From NCBI RefSeq assembly GCF_002901445.1, contig NZ_PPPD01000001.1, positions 2,672,501 through 2,736,500 on the forward strand: DNA of 64,000 bases. Reading direction: 5' to 3'. The notes under the pieces are model-generated. The model was not told the origin of the DNA. It did no database searches and saw nothing but the letters and a program-made list of their open reading frames with translations. Origin of the DNA: Deinococcus koreensis. GTDB taxonomy: Bacteria; Deinococcota; Deinococci; Deinococcales; Deinococcaceae. Position numbers and translations under genes: made by a program. This document shows positions 29,104 through 36,971 of the stretch, in pieces (position 1 is the first letter of the stretch; each line of letters starts with the position of its first letter).

Positions 29104-29419
29104 GTTGAAATCCATCATCCCGGGCATTGTCTCACGGGCGCTCAGAAATTTGGGCGTGGACGTCACGTTAGGGCGGAGCTTCCGCCTCCTGCGAACCGTG
29201 GTGGCGGGCTCCGTTTCCCCGATTTCCGGGCTGTGGAGACACCCCCGCAGACCGTCTGGGTGGGCGTTCAGTCATTCTTCATTGTACGGGCGGGTACGTT
29301 GAGAATAGCCGTGCCCATTTAAGGTATGAACTGTCCATTGTGGACTTCTCGTCTATGGCTGGTAAAAAAGAGTCTGTCTAGGACAGATTCTCCTGCTTTC
29401 TTTGGCTCTGGAGGGTGTT
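29104..29419. other. 316-nt divergent region between era and fasciclin
   Basis: There is no coding ORF. The half next to the fasciclin gene (about 29265-29419) is distinctly AT-richer and holds TTGTAC and TTGAGA -35-like and TATGAA -10-like boxes, but I cannot choose among them. TCTGTC-TAG-GACAGA (29374-29388) is a 6-bp inverted repeat 32 nt before the gene, a possible operator or 5'-UTR hairpin. Confidence 0.45.
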
Positions 29420-29899
29420 ATGAAGAAGATGCTGCTGCTCGCTGCCTGTCTGCTGTCCGGTTCGGTCGTCGCTGGTGGAGGAAGTGCCGTGCCGTCCGGC
29501 AACACCATCGCGGCCATCGTGTCGAACGATCCCAACTTCAGCACCCTGCTGACAGCGGTTCAGGCCGCCGGCCTCGTGGAGACCCTGAGCGGCCCCGGCC
29601 CGTTCACGGTCTTCGCCCCGACCAACGCGGCCTTCGCCAAGGTGCCGGCTGCCGATCTGCAGGCGCTGCTGAACGACCGCGCCCAGCTCCGCGCCCTGCT
29701 GCTCTACCACGTGGTTCCGGGCCGGGTCACGTCCACCCAGGTCGCTGGCCTGAGCAGCGCCAAGACCGTGAACGGGGCCAACGTGCGCGTCTCGGCCACG
29801 GGCGGCATGGTCATGATCAACGAGTCCACCGTCACGCAGGCCGACATCCGTGCCAGCAACGGCGTGATTCACGTGATCGACACCGTGCTGATGCCCTGA
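29420..29899 (+). CDS. secreted fasciclin (FAS1) domain protein
   Basis: A 159-residue protein with a cleavable signal peptide (KKMLLLAACLLSGSVVAG) and one FAS1 domain: NFSTLLTAVQAAGLVETL, then GPFTVFAPTNAAFAKVP (H1 motif), LLYHVVPGRV, and VIHVIDTVLMP (H2). FAS1 proteins mediate adhesion on the cell surface or in the matrix. GGAGGG lies 5 nt before the ATG, unlike the many leaderless genes here. A strong terminator follows, so it is monocistronic. Confidence 0.95.
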   Translation: MKKMLLLAACLLSGSVVAGGGSAVPSGNTIAAIVSNDPNFSTLLTAVQAAGLVETLSGPGPFTVFAPTNAAFAKVPAADLQALLNDRAQLRALLLYHVVPGRVTSTQVAGLSSAKTVNGANVRVSATGGMVMINESTVTQADIRASNGVIHVIDTVLMP

Positions 29900-29933
29900 T
29901 CGGAACACCCTGATCGCAACCCGGTATCAGGCT

Positions 29934-29972
29934 GGAGGGGAGGGGCAGAGTTGGCCCTCCCCTCCGCTTTTC
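29934..29972 (+). terminator. terminator of the fasciclin gene
   Basis: GGAGGGGAGGG (29934-29944) and CCCTCCCCTCC (29955-29965) form a perfect 11-bp stem, followed by GCTTTTC. Confidence 0.85.
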
Positions 29973-30022
29973 GGTGGACAGGCCACCGCACTTCAAGTCC
30001 CTTCGTCTGCACAGGTGATTTC

Positions 30023-31303
30023 ATGACCCGACTGCTCTGGCTGGCCCTCGCCGCGCTCACCCTGGGCGCGGCCGGAGGCGGCCTGATGGCTCAGCGCTCC
30101 TCTGCGTTGCCTCTGGCCGCCGTCTCCGTGCCTGCCACTCCGGCCAGCACACCCCCGACACCGGATGGGCAACCGGAGGCTGTCCGTCCGGCACCTGCCC
30201 AGCCGGCCCCGGTCGAGACCCTGGCCCTGCGCTGGAGCGTGCCGGAGCCGCGACTGGTCGCCGGACAGGTCGAACGCCGGCTGGTTCACGGTTCGGCCGA
30301 TCTGGCCGGGCCAGCACAGGTGGAGGCCGCCCGGCTGGGGGGCACCCTGGCCCCGCTGCGGGGGGCGCTGGATGGGGTCTACGCGCAGCTGGAGACCCGT
30401 ACGCCCCGCGATGTCCGCTTCACGCGGGTGGGCGCGCAGTGGATGGGGGAGGCCCGCACCGGCTGGACGGTCGACCGCGCCGCCAGTGACCGGGCCGTGC
30501 TGCGGGCGCTCAGGGCCGGTGGGTCGGCCGCCCTGACGATCCGCCTGACGCCGCCGCCCCGCAGCGTGCGCTGGGCCGCTGCCCAGGGCCTGGGGCACGT
30601 GGGCACGGGCACGTCCTCGTTCGTGGGCAGTCCCGAATTCCGGGTGCACAACATCCGCGTGGGCGCAGGGAAGCTGCATGGGCGCTGGATCGAGCGCGGC
30701 GCCTCCTTCGACTTCAACGCCCTGGTTGGGCGGGTGAACGCGGCGGGCGGCTTCCGGCCCGGCTACGTGGTCACCGGCACCACCCTGAGCATGGAGGACG
30801 GCGGCGGGCTGTGTCAGGTCAGCACCACGGTCTTCCGCGCCGCCATGACGGCCGGGCTTCCCATTCAGGAACGCCACGAGCATTCCTATCAGGTCGGCTA
30901 CTACGGCGAGCCCGGCCTCGACGCGGCCGTCTACGCGCCCGGCAAGACCCTGCGCTGGCGCAACGATTTCGGCGGCCCCCTGCTGGTGCAGACCGAGTGG
31001 AACATGGAAGGAGGCCGGCTGGATGTCCACCTGTTCGCCCGCACGGACGGCCGGCGCGTGACGATCGGAGCGCCCGAGGTGAGCGGCACTATCCGCCCCC
31101 CCGATCCCACCTTCATCGCCGACCCGGCCATGAAGCCGGGCGAGACGCGCCGTGTCGATATGCCCGCCCCCGGCGCCCGCGTCAAGGTGGTGCGCCAGAT
31201 CACCCGCGCCGACGGCACCGTTCGGCGTGACGTGACCCGCAGTGCCTACCGCGCCTGGGGCGGAGTCTTCGCCGTGGCGCCCGGAGACGAACGGGCGCAG
31301 TAA
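30023..31303 (+). CDS. VanW family protein
   Basis: A 426-residue exported protein. An N-terminal hydrophobic helix (about residues 3-22) is followed by a Pro/Ala-rich linker. The VanW domain occupies about residues 200-345: NIRVGAGKLHGRWIERGASFDFNAL, GGGLCQVSTTVFRAAMTAGLPIQERH, and YYGEPGLDAAVYAPG. A C-terminal G5-like segment with repeated VKVVRQIT-type strands follows. VanW is found in some vancomycin-resistance clusters but its biochemical role is unknown; in Gram-negatives and Deinococcus it is taken as an envelope protein. AGGTGA precedes the ATG. Confidence 0.92.
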   Translation: MTRLLWLALAALTLGAAGGGLMAQRSSALPLAAVSVPATPASTPPTPDGQPEAVRPAPAQPAPVETLALRWSVPEPRLVAGQVERRLVHGSADLAGPAQVEAARLGGTLAPLRGALDGVYAQLETRTPRDVRFTRVGAQWMGEARTGWTVDRAASDRAVLRALRAGGSAALTIRLTPPPRSVRWAAAQGLGHVGTGTSSFVGSPEFRVHNIRVGAGKLHGRWIERGASFDFNALVGRVNAAGGFRPGYVVTGTTLSMEDGGGLCQVSTTVFRAAMTAGLPIQERHEHSYQVGYYGEPGLDAAVYAPGKTLRWRNDFGGPLLVQTEWNMEGGRLDVHLFARTDGRRVTIGAPEVSGTIRPPDPTFIADPAMKPGETRRVDMPAPGARVKVVRQITRADGTVRRDVTRSAYRAWGGVFAVAPGDERAQ

Positions 31304-31322
31304 CGGAGACGACCCTCAGGCT

Positions 31323-31357
31323 GGAGGCCCGGATCAGCGCACTCGATCCGGGCCTCC
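31323..31357. terminator. strong hairpin between vanW and DLH genes
   Basis: GGAGGCCCGGATC (31323-31335) and GATCCGGGCCTCC (31345-31357) form a perfect 13-bp stem with a 9-nt loop, in the gap between convergent genes. T runs are weak on both sides. It probably terminates from both directions. Confidence 0.75.
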
Positions 31358-31379
31358 TCGTGTTGACCCGGTGGGTGCC

Positions 31380-32321
31380 CTACAGGTTCCCGCGCAGCCA
31401 CACCAGCGTGCTGGCCCAGGCGTTCTCGGCGGCGTCCTGCTTGTAGTTGGCGCCGGTGTCGTTGTGGAAGGCGTGCGCGGCGCCGGGGTAGATCAGGAAC
31501 TCGTGCTTGACGCCAGCGTCGGTCAGGGCCTTCTCGGTCGCGGCCGCGTTGCCGGTGATGCGCGCGTCCTTGCCCCCGTAGATGCCCAGCACCGCCGCCC
31601 GGATCTTGGGAATCTCCGCGAACGAGGGCGAGGGGCCGTAGAAGGGGATAGCGGCCTTCAGGTCAGGCAGTTTGGTGGACAGCAGCCAGGTCATGCCGCC
31701 GCCCCAGCAGAACCCCACCATGCCCAGGCGCTCGGCCTGCGCGCCCGGCTGCGAGCGCAGGAACCGAACCGCCTCCAGCCCGTGCGCGGCGTGGGTCTCG
31801 GCGGGCGTGCGGGCGATGAAACTGGAGATCAGCGCCGTGTCCGTGAACTTCTTCGTGCCGCCCTCGGAGGACACGAAATCGGGCGCCAGCGCGATGAAGC
31901 CGGCCTTGGCGACCCGCCGGGCCACGTCCTCGATGTGCGGCTGCAGCCCCCGGTTCTCGTGGATGACCAGCACCACGGGCGCCGCGCCGCCCCCTTTCGG
32001 GCGGGCCAGATAGGCGAGATTGGTGCGCCCCAGCGCCTCATACGTCACGGCCCCGGCTTCGATCTCCGGATCGTCGGGGGCGATCTGATAGCGGCTCTTC
32101 GCCGGCTCGTTCTGCGGCGCGGCGGTCTGTGCGGCAGCCAGTTCGGCGGCACTGACCCCGGTGATGCCCAGGGTCGCCAGCAGGGTGCGGGCGCCCACCA
32201 CCGAGCCCCCGAGCAGCACGGAGCGGCGCAGGAACTCCCGGCGCTCCATCTCGCCCTCGCGGTAGTCCTCGGCGAACTCCTCGGCCACGTACCGGAACAG
32301 ATCCTGCTGGTAATCGTTCAT
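31380..32321 (-). CDS. dienelactone hydrolase family protein, Tat-exported
   Basis: A 313-residue protein; GGAGG lies 5 nt before the ATG. A cytoplasmic-style N-terminal stretch is followed by a twin-arginine motif, ERREFLRRSVLLGG (about residues 26-39), and a hydrophobic helix, so export by Tat is likely. The dienelactone hydrolase domain has the nucleophile Cys in GFCWGGG, Asp in YGGKDARI and His in GAAHAFHND. Such enzymes hydrolyse lactones or esters. The neighbouring genes do not reveal the substrate. Confidence 0.93.
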   Translation of the reverse strand: MNDYQQDLFRYVAEEFAEDYREGEMERREFLRRSVLLGGSVVGARTLLATLGITGVSAAELAAAQTAAPQNEPAKSRYQIAPDDPEIEAGAVTYEALGRTNLAYLARPKGGGAAPVVLVIHENRGLQPHIEDVARRVAKAGFIALAPDFVSSEGGTKKFTDTALISSFIARTPAETHAAHGLEAVRFLRSQPGAQAERLGMVGFCWGGGMTWLLSTKLPDLKAAIPFYGPSPSFAEIPKIRAAVLGIYGGKDARITGNAAATEKALTDAGVKHEFLIYPGAAHAFHNDTGANYKQDAAENAWASTLVWLRGNL

Positions 32322-32494
32322 GCCGGCCTCCTTGACAACGCTTAAACGGGAGAGGGTGGGCTGGGGCGGGAAAACCATTCCATCTTGAACGGTCGGCGTC
32401 GGCAGCGCTGTAGCCCACCAAACCATCTCCCGAACCAATTCATTGCCAGGAGATGATCCGGCCGCCACAGCCCGTCGTCCTCCCATCCAGAACA

Positions 32495-32532
32495 GCGCCC
32501 ACCTCCAACAACCGTGTACTGGAGGTGGGCGC
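32495..32532 (-). terminator. terminator of the SDR gene
   Basis: GCGCCCACCTCCA (32495-32507) and TGGAGGTGGGCGC (32520-32532) form a perfect 13-bp stem with a 12-nt loop, 44 nt after the SDR stop on the minus strand. TGTTCTGG follows. Confidence 0.75.
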
Positions 32533-32575
32533 CGGAGGAGCCTCAGAGCCGCTTCGTCAGCCCGTTGTCGTCAGG

Positions 32576-33385
32576 TCAGCCCTCGCGCCGGGCCTGGATG
32601 CCGGCGATCAGGCGGGTCATGGCGGCGCGCGGCAGGAACCGCGGGGCCAGCACCTGAAGCTGGTTGATCCGCCCGGCCACCGCCACCGCCTGACCGCGCA
32701 GCATGGCGTCCACGCCGATCTGCGCGACCTGCGCGGCACTCAGCATCGCCACGCGGTTGGGGCCGCTGAGCAGTTTGCTCTGGTTCAGGTCGGCCGCCGC
32801 CTGGAAGCCGGTCTCGACCGGACCCGGGCACAGGGCGCTCACGCCGACGCCCCTGCCGCGCAGCTCCTCGTTCACGGCCTCGCTGAAGCTGAGCACGTAG
32901 GCCTTGGTGGCGTAGTACACGGCCATCATCGGGCCGGGCATGAAGGCGGCGGTGCTCGCCACGTTCAGCACCCGGCCGCGCCCGCGTTGCACCATGCCCG
33001 GCAGGAAACGGCGGGTCAGGTCGGTCAGGGCGGCGATGTTCACGGCGATCATGCGGCCGATCTCGCCGGCGTCCTGCTCCCAGAACTCGCTGAAGCCGCC
33101 GAAGCCCGCGTTGTTGACCAGGATGTCCACCTGCAGGCCACGCGCCGCGATCTCGCGCTCCAGCTCGGCGCCGGCTTCCGGGCGGGTCAGGTCGAGCGCA
33201 ATGACGTGGGACTGGACACCGTGCTGAGCCGAGAGTTCCTGCGCCAGCGCCTGAAGCTTGTCCTCGCTGCGGGCCACCAGGATCAGGTGGGCGCCCCGGG
33301 CGGCGAGCTGGCGGGCGATCTCCTCGCCGATGCCGCCGCTGGCACCGGTGATCAGGGCGGTCGAGGGAATCTGAAGGGCAGTCAT
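32576..33385 (-). CDS. short-chain dehydrogenase/reductase
   Basis: A 269-residue classical SDR. The cofactor-binding TGASGGIG is at residues 13-20; ARS after strand 2 suggests NADP(H) preference. NNAG is in ILVNNAGFGG, the catalytic Ser in NVASTAAF, and Y-x3-K in YYATK. The C-terminal region is typical of the DltE/YdfG-like group. AAGGAG lies before the ATG. It is divergent from a TetR regulator and its promoter contains a perfect inverted-repeat operator, so it is very likely repressed by that protein. Confidence 0.95.
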   Translation of the reverse strand: MTALQIPSTALITGASGGIGEEIARQLAARGAHLILVARSEDKLQALAQELSAQHGVQSHVIALDLTRPEAGAELEREIAARGLQVDILVNNAGFGGFSEFWEQDAGEIGRMIAVNIAALTDLTRRFLPGMVQRGRGRVLNVASTAAFMPGPMMAVYYATKAYVLSFSEAVNEELRGRGVGVSALCPGPVETGFQAAADLNQSKLLSGPNRVAMLSAAQVAQIGVDAMLRGQAVAVAGRINQLQVLAPRFLPRAAMTRLIAGIQARREG

Positions 33386-33433
33386 GGCGTCTCCTTGACC
33401 GGGGAGGAAGGGCCGCCCCGGTGAACAGTCTGG

Positions 33434-33462
33434 AGATTACTAACCGAGGGTTAGTTTGTCAA
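33434..33462 (-). promoter_or_regulatory. sigma70 promoter of the SDR gene
   Basis: On the minus strand the -35 is TTGACA (33457-33462), the spacer is exactly 17 bp and the -10 is TAATCT (33434-33439). It is the strongest promoter in the window. Confidence 0.88.
33439..33455. promoter_or_regulatory. TetR operator inside the SDR promoter
   Basis: ACTAACC-GAG-GGTTAGT is a perfect 7-3-7 inverted repeat filling the spacer between -35 and -10 of the SDR promoter. Binding there would block polymerase. The divergent tetR gene is the obvious regulator. Confidence 0.82.
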
Positions 33463-33498
33463 GAGCCGGAATCCTGCCCTTGCAAAAGCCCAGCTGGA

Positions 33499-33527
33499 TT
33501 GACCTGCCCACGGCGGTGCTGTTTAAT
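33499..33527 (+). promoter_or_regulatory. promoter of the tetR gene
   Basis: The -35 is TTGACC (33499-33504), the spacer is 17 bp and the -10 is TTTAAT (33522-33527), 6 nt before ATG 33534. The gene is therefore probably leaderless. This promoter lies about 45 bp from the operator and may not be strongly autoregulated. Confidence 0.7.
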
Positions 33528-33533
33528 TGACCA

Positions 33534-34193
33534 ATGGTAACTTTCGCTCGGGCCCGGACAGAGCCGGCCAAGGCCGCCCGGCGGGCCGACATCCTGGCCC
33601 AGACCCTGCAGCTGTGGGAGGGGGCGCGCTACGAGGACGTCACGCTGCAGGAGGTGGCTGTCCGGGTGGGGCTGACCAAGGCCGCCCTGTACGGGTACTT
33701 TCCCACCAAGGAGAGCCTGTTCCTGAGCCTGTACGAGACGCTGCTCGCGGCGTTCCTGGCCGACCTGCACCGGCATCTGCGGCTGGGCGGCGTCCACTCG
33801 CCGGGCAGTCTGGCCGCGCTGCTGGGCTCGCTGCTGGAAGATCACCGTGCCCTAGTGCGCCTGATCCCGCACCACGCCGGGCTGCTGGAACGCAACATCA
33901 GCCAGGAGCGGGCCGCGCAGCACAAGCTCTGGATGCTGGGCGAGCTGGCCCCGGTGGCCGAGCGGCTGGAAGTGTCCCTGCCCGGTCTGTCCGGCGGCAG
34001 GGGCGTGGAGCTGCTCACCTACACGCAGGCGCTGGTGGCCGGCCTCTATCCCATGAGTGACCCCGCACCCCCCGTCCGGGCCGCCCTGCAGGATCCGCAC
34101 CTGGCGCCGATGTGCGTGACCCTGGAGACGGCGCTGCCGACCGCTCTCGCTGCGCTGTACCGGGGAATGGTGCGGTCTCCCTCGACGGACTGA
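33534..34193 (+). CDS. TetR/AcrR family regulator
   Basis: A 219-residue repressor. The N-terminal HTH reads ILAQTLQLWEGARYEDVTLQEVAVRVGLTKAALYGYFPTKESLF in family order (about residues 20-63; motif landmarks VTLQEVA and ALYGYFPTK). The C-terminal ligand/dimer domain of about 150 residues is diverse. It most likely controls the divergent SDR gene through the operator at 33439-33455. The inducer is unknown; an aldehyde, ketone or lipid metabolised by the SDR is a natural guess. Confidence 0.93.
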   Translation: MVTFARARTEPAKAARRADILAQTLQLWEGARYEDVTLQEVAVRVGLTKAALYGYFPTKESLFLSLYETLLAAFLADLHRHLRLGGVHSPGSLAALLGSLLEDHRALVRLIPHHAGLLERNISQERAAQHKLWMLGELAPVAERLEVSLPGLSGGRGVELLTYTQALVAGLYPMSDPAPPVRAALQDPHLAPMCVTLETALPTALAALYRGMVRSPSTD

Positions 34194-34276
34194 ACCCAGA
34201 TGCTGCAGCCACGCCGGCCTCACAATTAAAGGGTCGATAAAGACTCGGGGGTGAAACGTCCCAGTTCCCTCACGCG

Positions 34277-34282
34277 TACTGT
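34277..34282 (+). promoter_or_regulatory. -10 box TACTGT of the Yip1 gene
   Basis: TACTGT lies 5 nt before ATG 34288 with no Shine-Dalgarno, indicating a leaderless start. Confidence 0.45.
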
Positions 34283-34287
34283 GAGGC

Positions 34288-34893
34288 ATGAGAAGCCCAG
34301 TCCAGACCGAAACCAAGGCCAAGGTGCAGGACATGTTCGCGCAGAGCGTGGCTGTCCTCACGCAGCCCAGCCCCGCCACCTTCGAACGCTACGAACGCCG
34401 CGGTAGTCTCAACAGCGCGCTGCTGTACGTGATGGTCGCCGCCGTCGTGTCGGCCGCCATCGGCGCCTTCTTCGCGCTGTTCCAGAGCGACGTGACCTTC
34501 TTCGGTCAGCTGATCTCGCGGCTGATCATCATCCCCGTGCAGTTCTTCGTGTTCACCGGGCTGGTCTACCTGATCGGCAAGAACCTCTTCAAGGGCACCG
34601 GCACCTACCCGGAGGTCGCCTACACCTTCGCCCTGTTCTTCGTGCCGCTGAGCATCGTCAGCACCCTGATCGGCATCATTCCCATCCTGGGCTGGCTGGT
34701 CAGCTTCCTGATCGGGCTGGTGATGATCTTCTTCGGCTTCCTGGCCGTGCAGTCCTCCATGAACCTGCGCGAACAGGGGCAGGCCATCGCCACGTTGGTG
34801 CTGGCGGGTCTGGCGAACATAGCGGTGGGCGCTGTGCTGGGCAGCTTCTTCGCCGGTCTGTTCGCCGTGAGCCGGGCCGCGACAGGCACCTGA
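34288..34893 (+). CDS. Yip1 domain membrane protein
   Basis: A 201-residue protein. A ~45-residue cytoplasmic N-terminus with [25 protein letters not shown] leads into five hydrophobic helices (about residues 43-65, 72-95, 105-130, 133-155 and 165-190). The length and layout are those of bacterial Yip1-family proteins, whose function is unknown. It is monocistronic, with a shared hairpin terminator downstream. Confidence 0.85.
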   Translation: MRSPVQTETKAKVQDMFAQSVAVLTQPSPATFERYERRGSLNSALLYVMVAAVVSAAIGAFFALFQSDVTFFGQLISRLIIIPVQFFVFTGLVYLIGKNLFKGTGTYPEVAYTFALFFVPLSIVSTLIGIIPILGWLVSFLIGLVMIFFGFLAVQSSMNLREQGQAIATLVLAGLANIAVGAVLGSFFAGLFAVSRAATGT

Positions 34894-34905
34894 GCCTCCG
34901 AACAG

Positions 34906-34938
34906 AGGCGGGCGAGGCGGATCGGGCCTCGCCCGCCT
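34906..34938. terminator. bidirectional terminator, Yip1 / transglutaminase
   Basis: AGGCGGGCGAGGC (34906-34918) and GCCTCGCCCGCCT (34926-34938) form a perfect 13-bp stem between two convergent genes. TCCTGTCC follows on the + strand. Confidence 0.8.
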
Positions 34939-34953
34939 TCCTGTCCGCCGGCT

Positions 34954-35778
34954 CTACTGCTCGCCGTACACATGCACGGCCACGTCCAGCTCGCTCTTGC
35001 CGCCGCCGTAGTAGGTGCCGCGCACGGGCGAGATGTCGGAGTACTCGCGGCCGTGCCCGATCTTGATGTGCTTCTCGCGGGCCACGCAGTTGTTGGTGGG
35101 ATCGTAGCCCAGCCAGCCCCAGCCGGGGATCAGGGCCTCGACCCAGGCGTGGGTGGACTCAGCCCCCTGCATCTCGCCGCCGGAGTACAGGTAACCGCTG
35201 ACATAGCGTGCCGGAATGCCCAGCTGCCGCGTGATCCCCAGCATGGCGTGGGTGAAGTCCTGGCACACGCCCCGCCCGTGCTGCGCGAACTCGGCCAGCG
35301 GCGTGCGAACCCCGGTGGCCCCCGTGTCGTAGGTGAATCTCCGGTACAGGTGCGTGGTGAGCGACATCAGGAACTCCGGCAGGTCGTCGTCGGGGCCGGG
35401 GCGGGTGACGCCGAAGATGTCCGGCCAGTCGCCGGCCGGCACGCGCGGGCTGGCCACCAGGAACTCGGTGTGTCGCCGCCGCTCGGCCCGCAGGGTGCTC
35501 AGCGGCGTCCGGCCAGGATCGGGCAGGGCGTGGGTGTCCACGATGGCCTGCGCCTCGATCACCAGATGCCGGTGCGGCTCGTGCACGTGGACGTGGTGCA
35601 CGATGGCCCCGAAATAGTCCTTGCGGGACGTGACCTCCGCCTCCGGCGTGACCTCCAGATGGAACAGGCGCACGCTCTGGCGGGCCTCCTGCGAGGGGTG
35701 CAGCCTGACCTGATTGAAGGAGTCCCAAGCAGGCACCGGGTAACGGTATTCGGTGGTGTGGCGGATTTCGCAGCGCAT
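34954..35778 (-). CDS. transglutaminase-like cysteine protease family protein
   Basis: A 274-residue protein with the bacterial transglutaminase N-terminal domain (IRHTTEYRYPVPAWDSFNQVRLHP, family landmark) and a catalytic core with Cys in GRGVCQDFTHAM, His in ESTHAWVEA and Asp in GYDPTNN. Genes of this type commonly accompany alpha-E and circularly permuted ATP-grasp genes, as here, in a proposed peptide synthesis/tagging system, where it may act as a peptidase or ligase. Its upstream region is a repeat element that also supplies the GGAG ribosome site 8 nt before the ATG. Confidence 0.93.
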   Translation of the reverse strand: MRCEIRHTTEYRYPVPAWDSFNQVRLHPSQEARQSVRLFHLEVTPEAEVTSRKDYFGAIVHHVHVHEPHRHLVIEAQAIVDTHALPDPGRTPLSTLRAERRRHTEFLVASPRVPAGDWPDIFGVTRPGPDDDLPEFLMSLTTHLYRRFTYDTGATGVRTPLAEFAQHGRGVCQDFTHAMLGITRQLGIPARYVSGYLYSGGEMQGAESTHAWVEALIPGWGWLGYDPTNNCVAREKHIKIGHGREYSDISPVRGTYYGGGKSELDVAVHVYGEQ

Positions 35779-35779
35779 A

Positions 35780-35912
35780 GTACGGACTCCGATTGAATCC
35801 TATCTTTCCGGCATTCAATCCGACCAACGGGAGAAGGAGAACTACGGGTTCCGGGCGATGGACGAACATTCGGTGCTCTCCTGAATGTCCGGGAATCAGA
35901 CGGGATCCGTAT
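35780..35912. repeat. ~133-bp intergenic repeat, copy B
   Basis: It begins GTACGGACTCCGATTGAATC and ends GGGATCCGTAT. It shares with copy A (19411-19537), in order, the TACGGA start, TTGAATC...ATTCAA stem, CCGACC, GGAGAAG, GCTCTCC, a G-ATGT-CGG-AAT segment and the CGTAT end. It begins one base from the transglutaminase start codon on the minus strand and separates that gene from its alpha-E/ATP-grasp partners. Confidence 0.75.
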
Positions 35913-35933
35913 AGAGTTGCCTCTAACCGGGCT

Positions 35934-35957
35934 GCCGGGCAGTGTGACATGCCCGGC
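35934..35957 (-). terminator. hairpin after the alpha-E gene
   Basis: GCCGGGCA (35934-35941) and TGCCCGGC (35950-35957) form a perfect 8-bp stem 58 nt past the alpha-E stop on the minus strand. There is no T run. It may end that transcript before the transglutaminase gene. Confidence 0.5.
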
Positions 35958-36014
35958 GCCCCCCACACCGGTATGGATCAGACGTGAGGCTTCTACAAAG
36001 AGGGACGTCGCGTG

Positions 36015-36971
36015 TCATTCCTGCTCGAAGTACGCCGCGTTGATGGCTGCGCCCACCCGGTTGAAATCGCCCAGCAGCTCCTCGATCGAAGGATGCTCGT
36101 CCTCGATGATGTGCTCCACCGTGGCGAACTGCAGCCGCGCCACCAGCCAGCGCGCCAGCCGCAGGGTTTCGGGGTGCGCGCCGGGGTGGTGCCGGTCGAT
36201 CTGCACCAGGGCGTCGTGCAGGTTCTCGGCGCTGTAGCGCACCGAGCGCGGAAAGTACTCGTCGAGCAGCAGGAACTCGGCGATCCGCATGGGCTCGATC
36301 CCGCCATGGACGCGCTTGCGATAGGCCTCGTAGGCGCTGGCCCCCTTCAGGGCACTGACCCAGCGCTGATCCTGCAGGGTGCCGCCCGCCGGGTCGCTCT
36401 GCCAGGACTGCCCGGCGCTGTCCCGGAAGCGGGTCTGCAGCACGCGCAGGGTGTTGTCGCCGCGCTCCAGGGTCTGCCCGGCGCGCATGAACGACCAGCC
36501 CTCGTCGCGCGGCAGGGTGGCGAAGGCGATGCCGAAGAAGAACTGCGAGGCGTCGCGCGCCGCGCCGCAGTAGTCGAACAGCCCGTCGCGGTCGAGGATG
36601 TCGCCGTTCTCGAAACACAGCGTCAGGTAGGCGCGGTTCAGGCTCTCCCACATCTCGCTGGGAATCCGGTCGCGCAGGCCCCGGGCGTTCTCGCGGGCGC
36701 GCAGCAGCGAACTGGCGATCGAGTTCGGGTTGTCGCGGTCGAAGGCCATCCAGGCGCTGATCGAGCGGGCGTCCAGCCGGCCGTATTTGGCCCGCAGTTC
36801 CCGCTCGCCGCCGGTCATCTCCAGCAGCGGCGTCCAGTATTCGCGCGCCCGGCCGGCGGTTTCCAGCGTGGCGTAGTAGTTCACGTTCAGCAGCCGGGCG
36901 GTGTTCTCGGCCCGCTCCACGTAGCGCCCGATCCAGAACAGGTTTTCGGCCAGCCGGGAGAGCAGCAGCAT
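36015..36971 (-). CDS. alpha-E domain protein
   Basis: A 318-residue helical protein with the family start MLLLSRLAENLFWIGRYVERAENTARLL (motif: SRxAExLFWxGRYxERAE). Acidic helices such as FDYCGAARDASQFFFG and ENLHDALVQIDR follow. The alpha-E (former DUF403) family is always found with circularly permuted ATP-grasp and transglutaminase genes, and is presumed to be a scaffold or partner in peptide ligation. Its ATG overlaps the ATP-grasp stop (TGATG on the minus strand), so translation is coupled. Confidence 0.93.
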   Translation of the reverse strand: MLLLSRLAENLFWIGRYVERAENTARLLNVNYYATLETAGRAREYWTPLLEMTGGERELRAKYGRLDARSISAWMAFDRDNPNSIASSLLRARENARGLRDRIPSEMWESLNRAYLTLCFENGDILDRDGLFDYCGAARDASQFFFGIAFATLPRDEGWSFMRAGQTLERGDNTLRVLQTRFRDSAGQSWQSDPAGGTLQDQRWVSALKGASAYEAYRKRVHGGIEPMRIAEFLLLDEYFPRSVRYSAENLHDALVQIDRHHPGAHPETLRLARWLVARLQFATVEHIIEDEHPSIEELLGDFNRVGAAINAAYFEQE

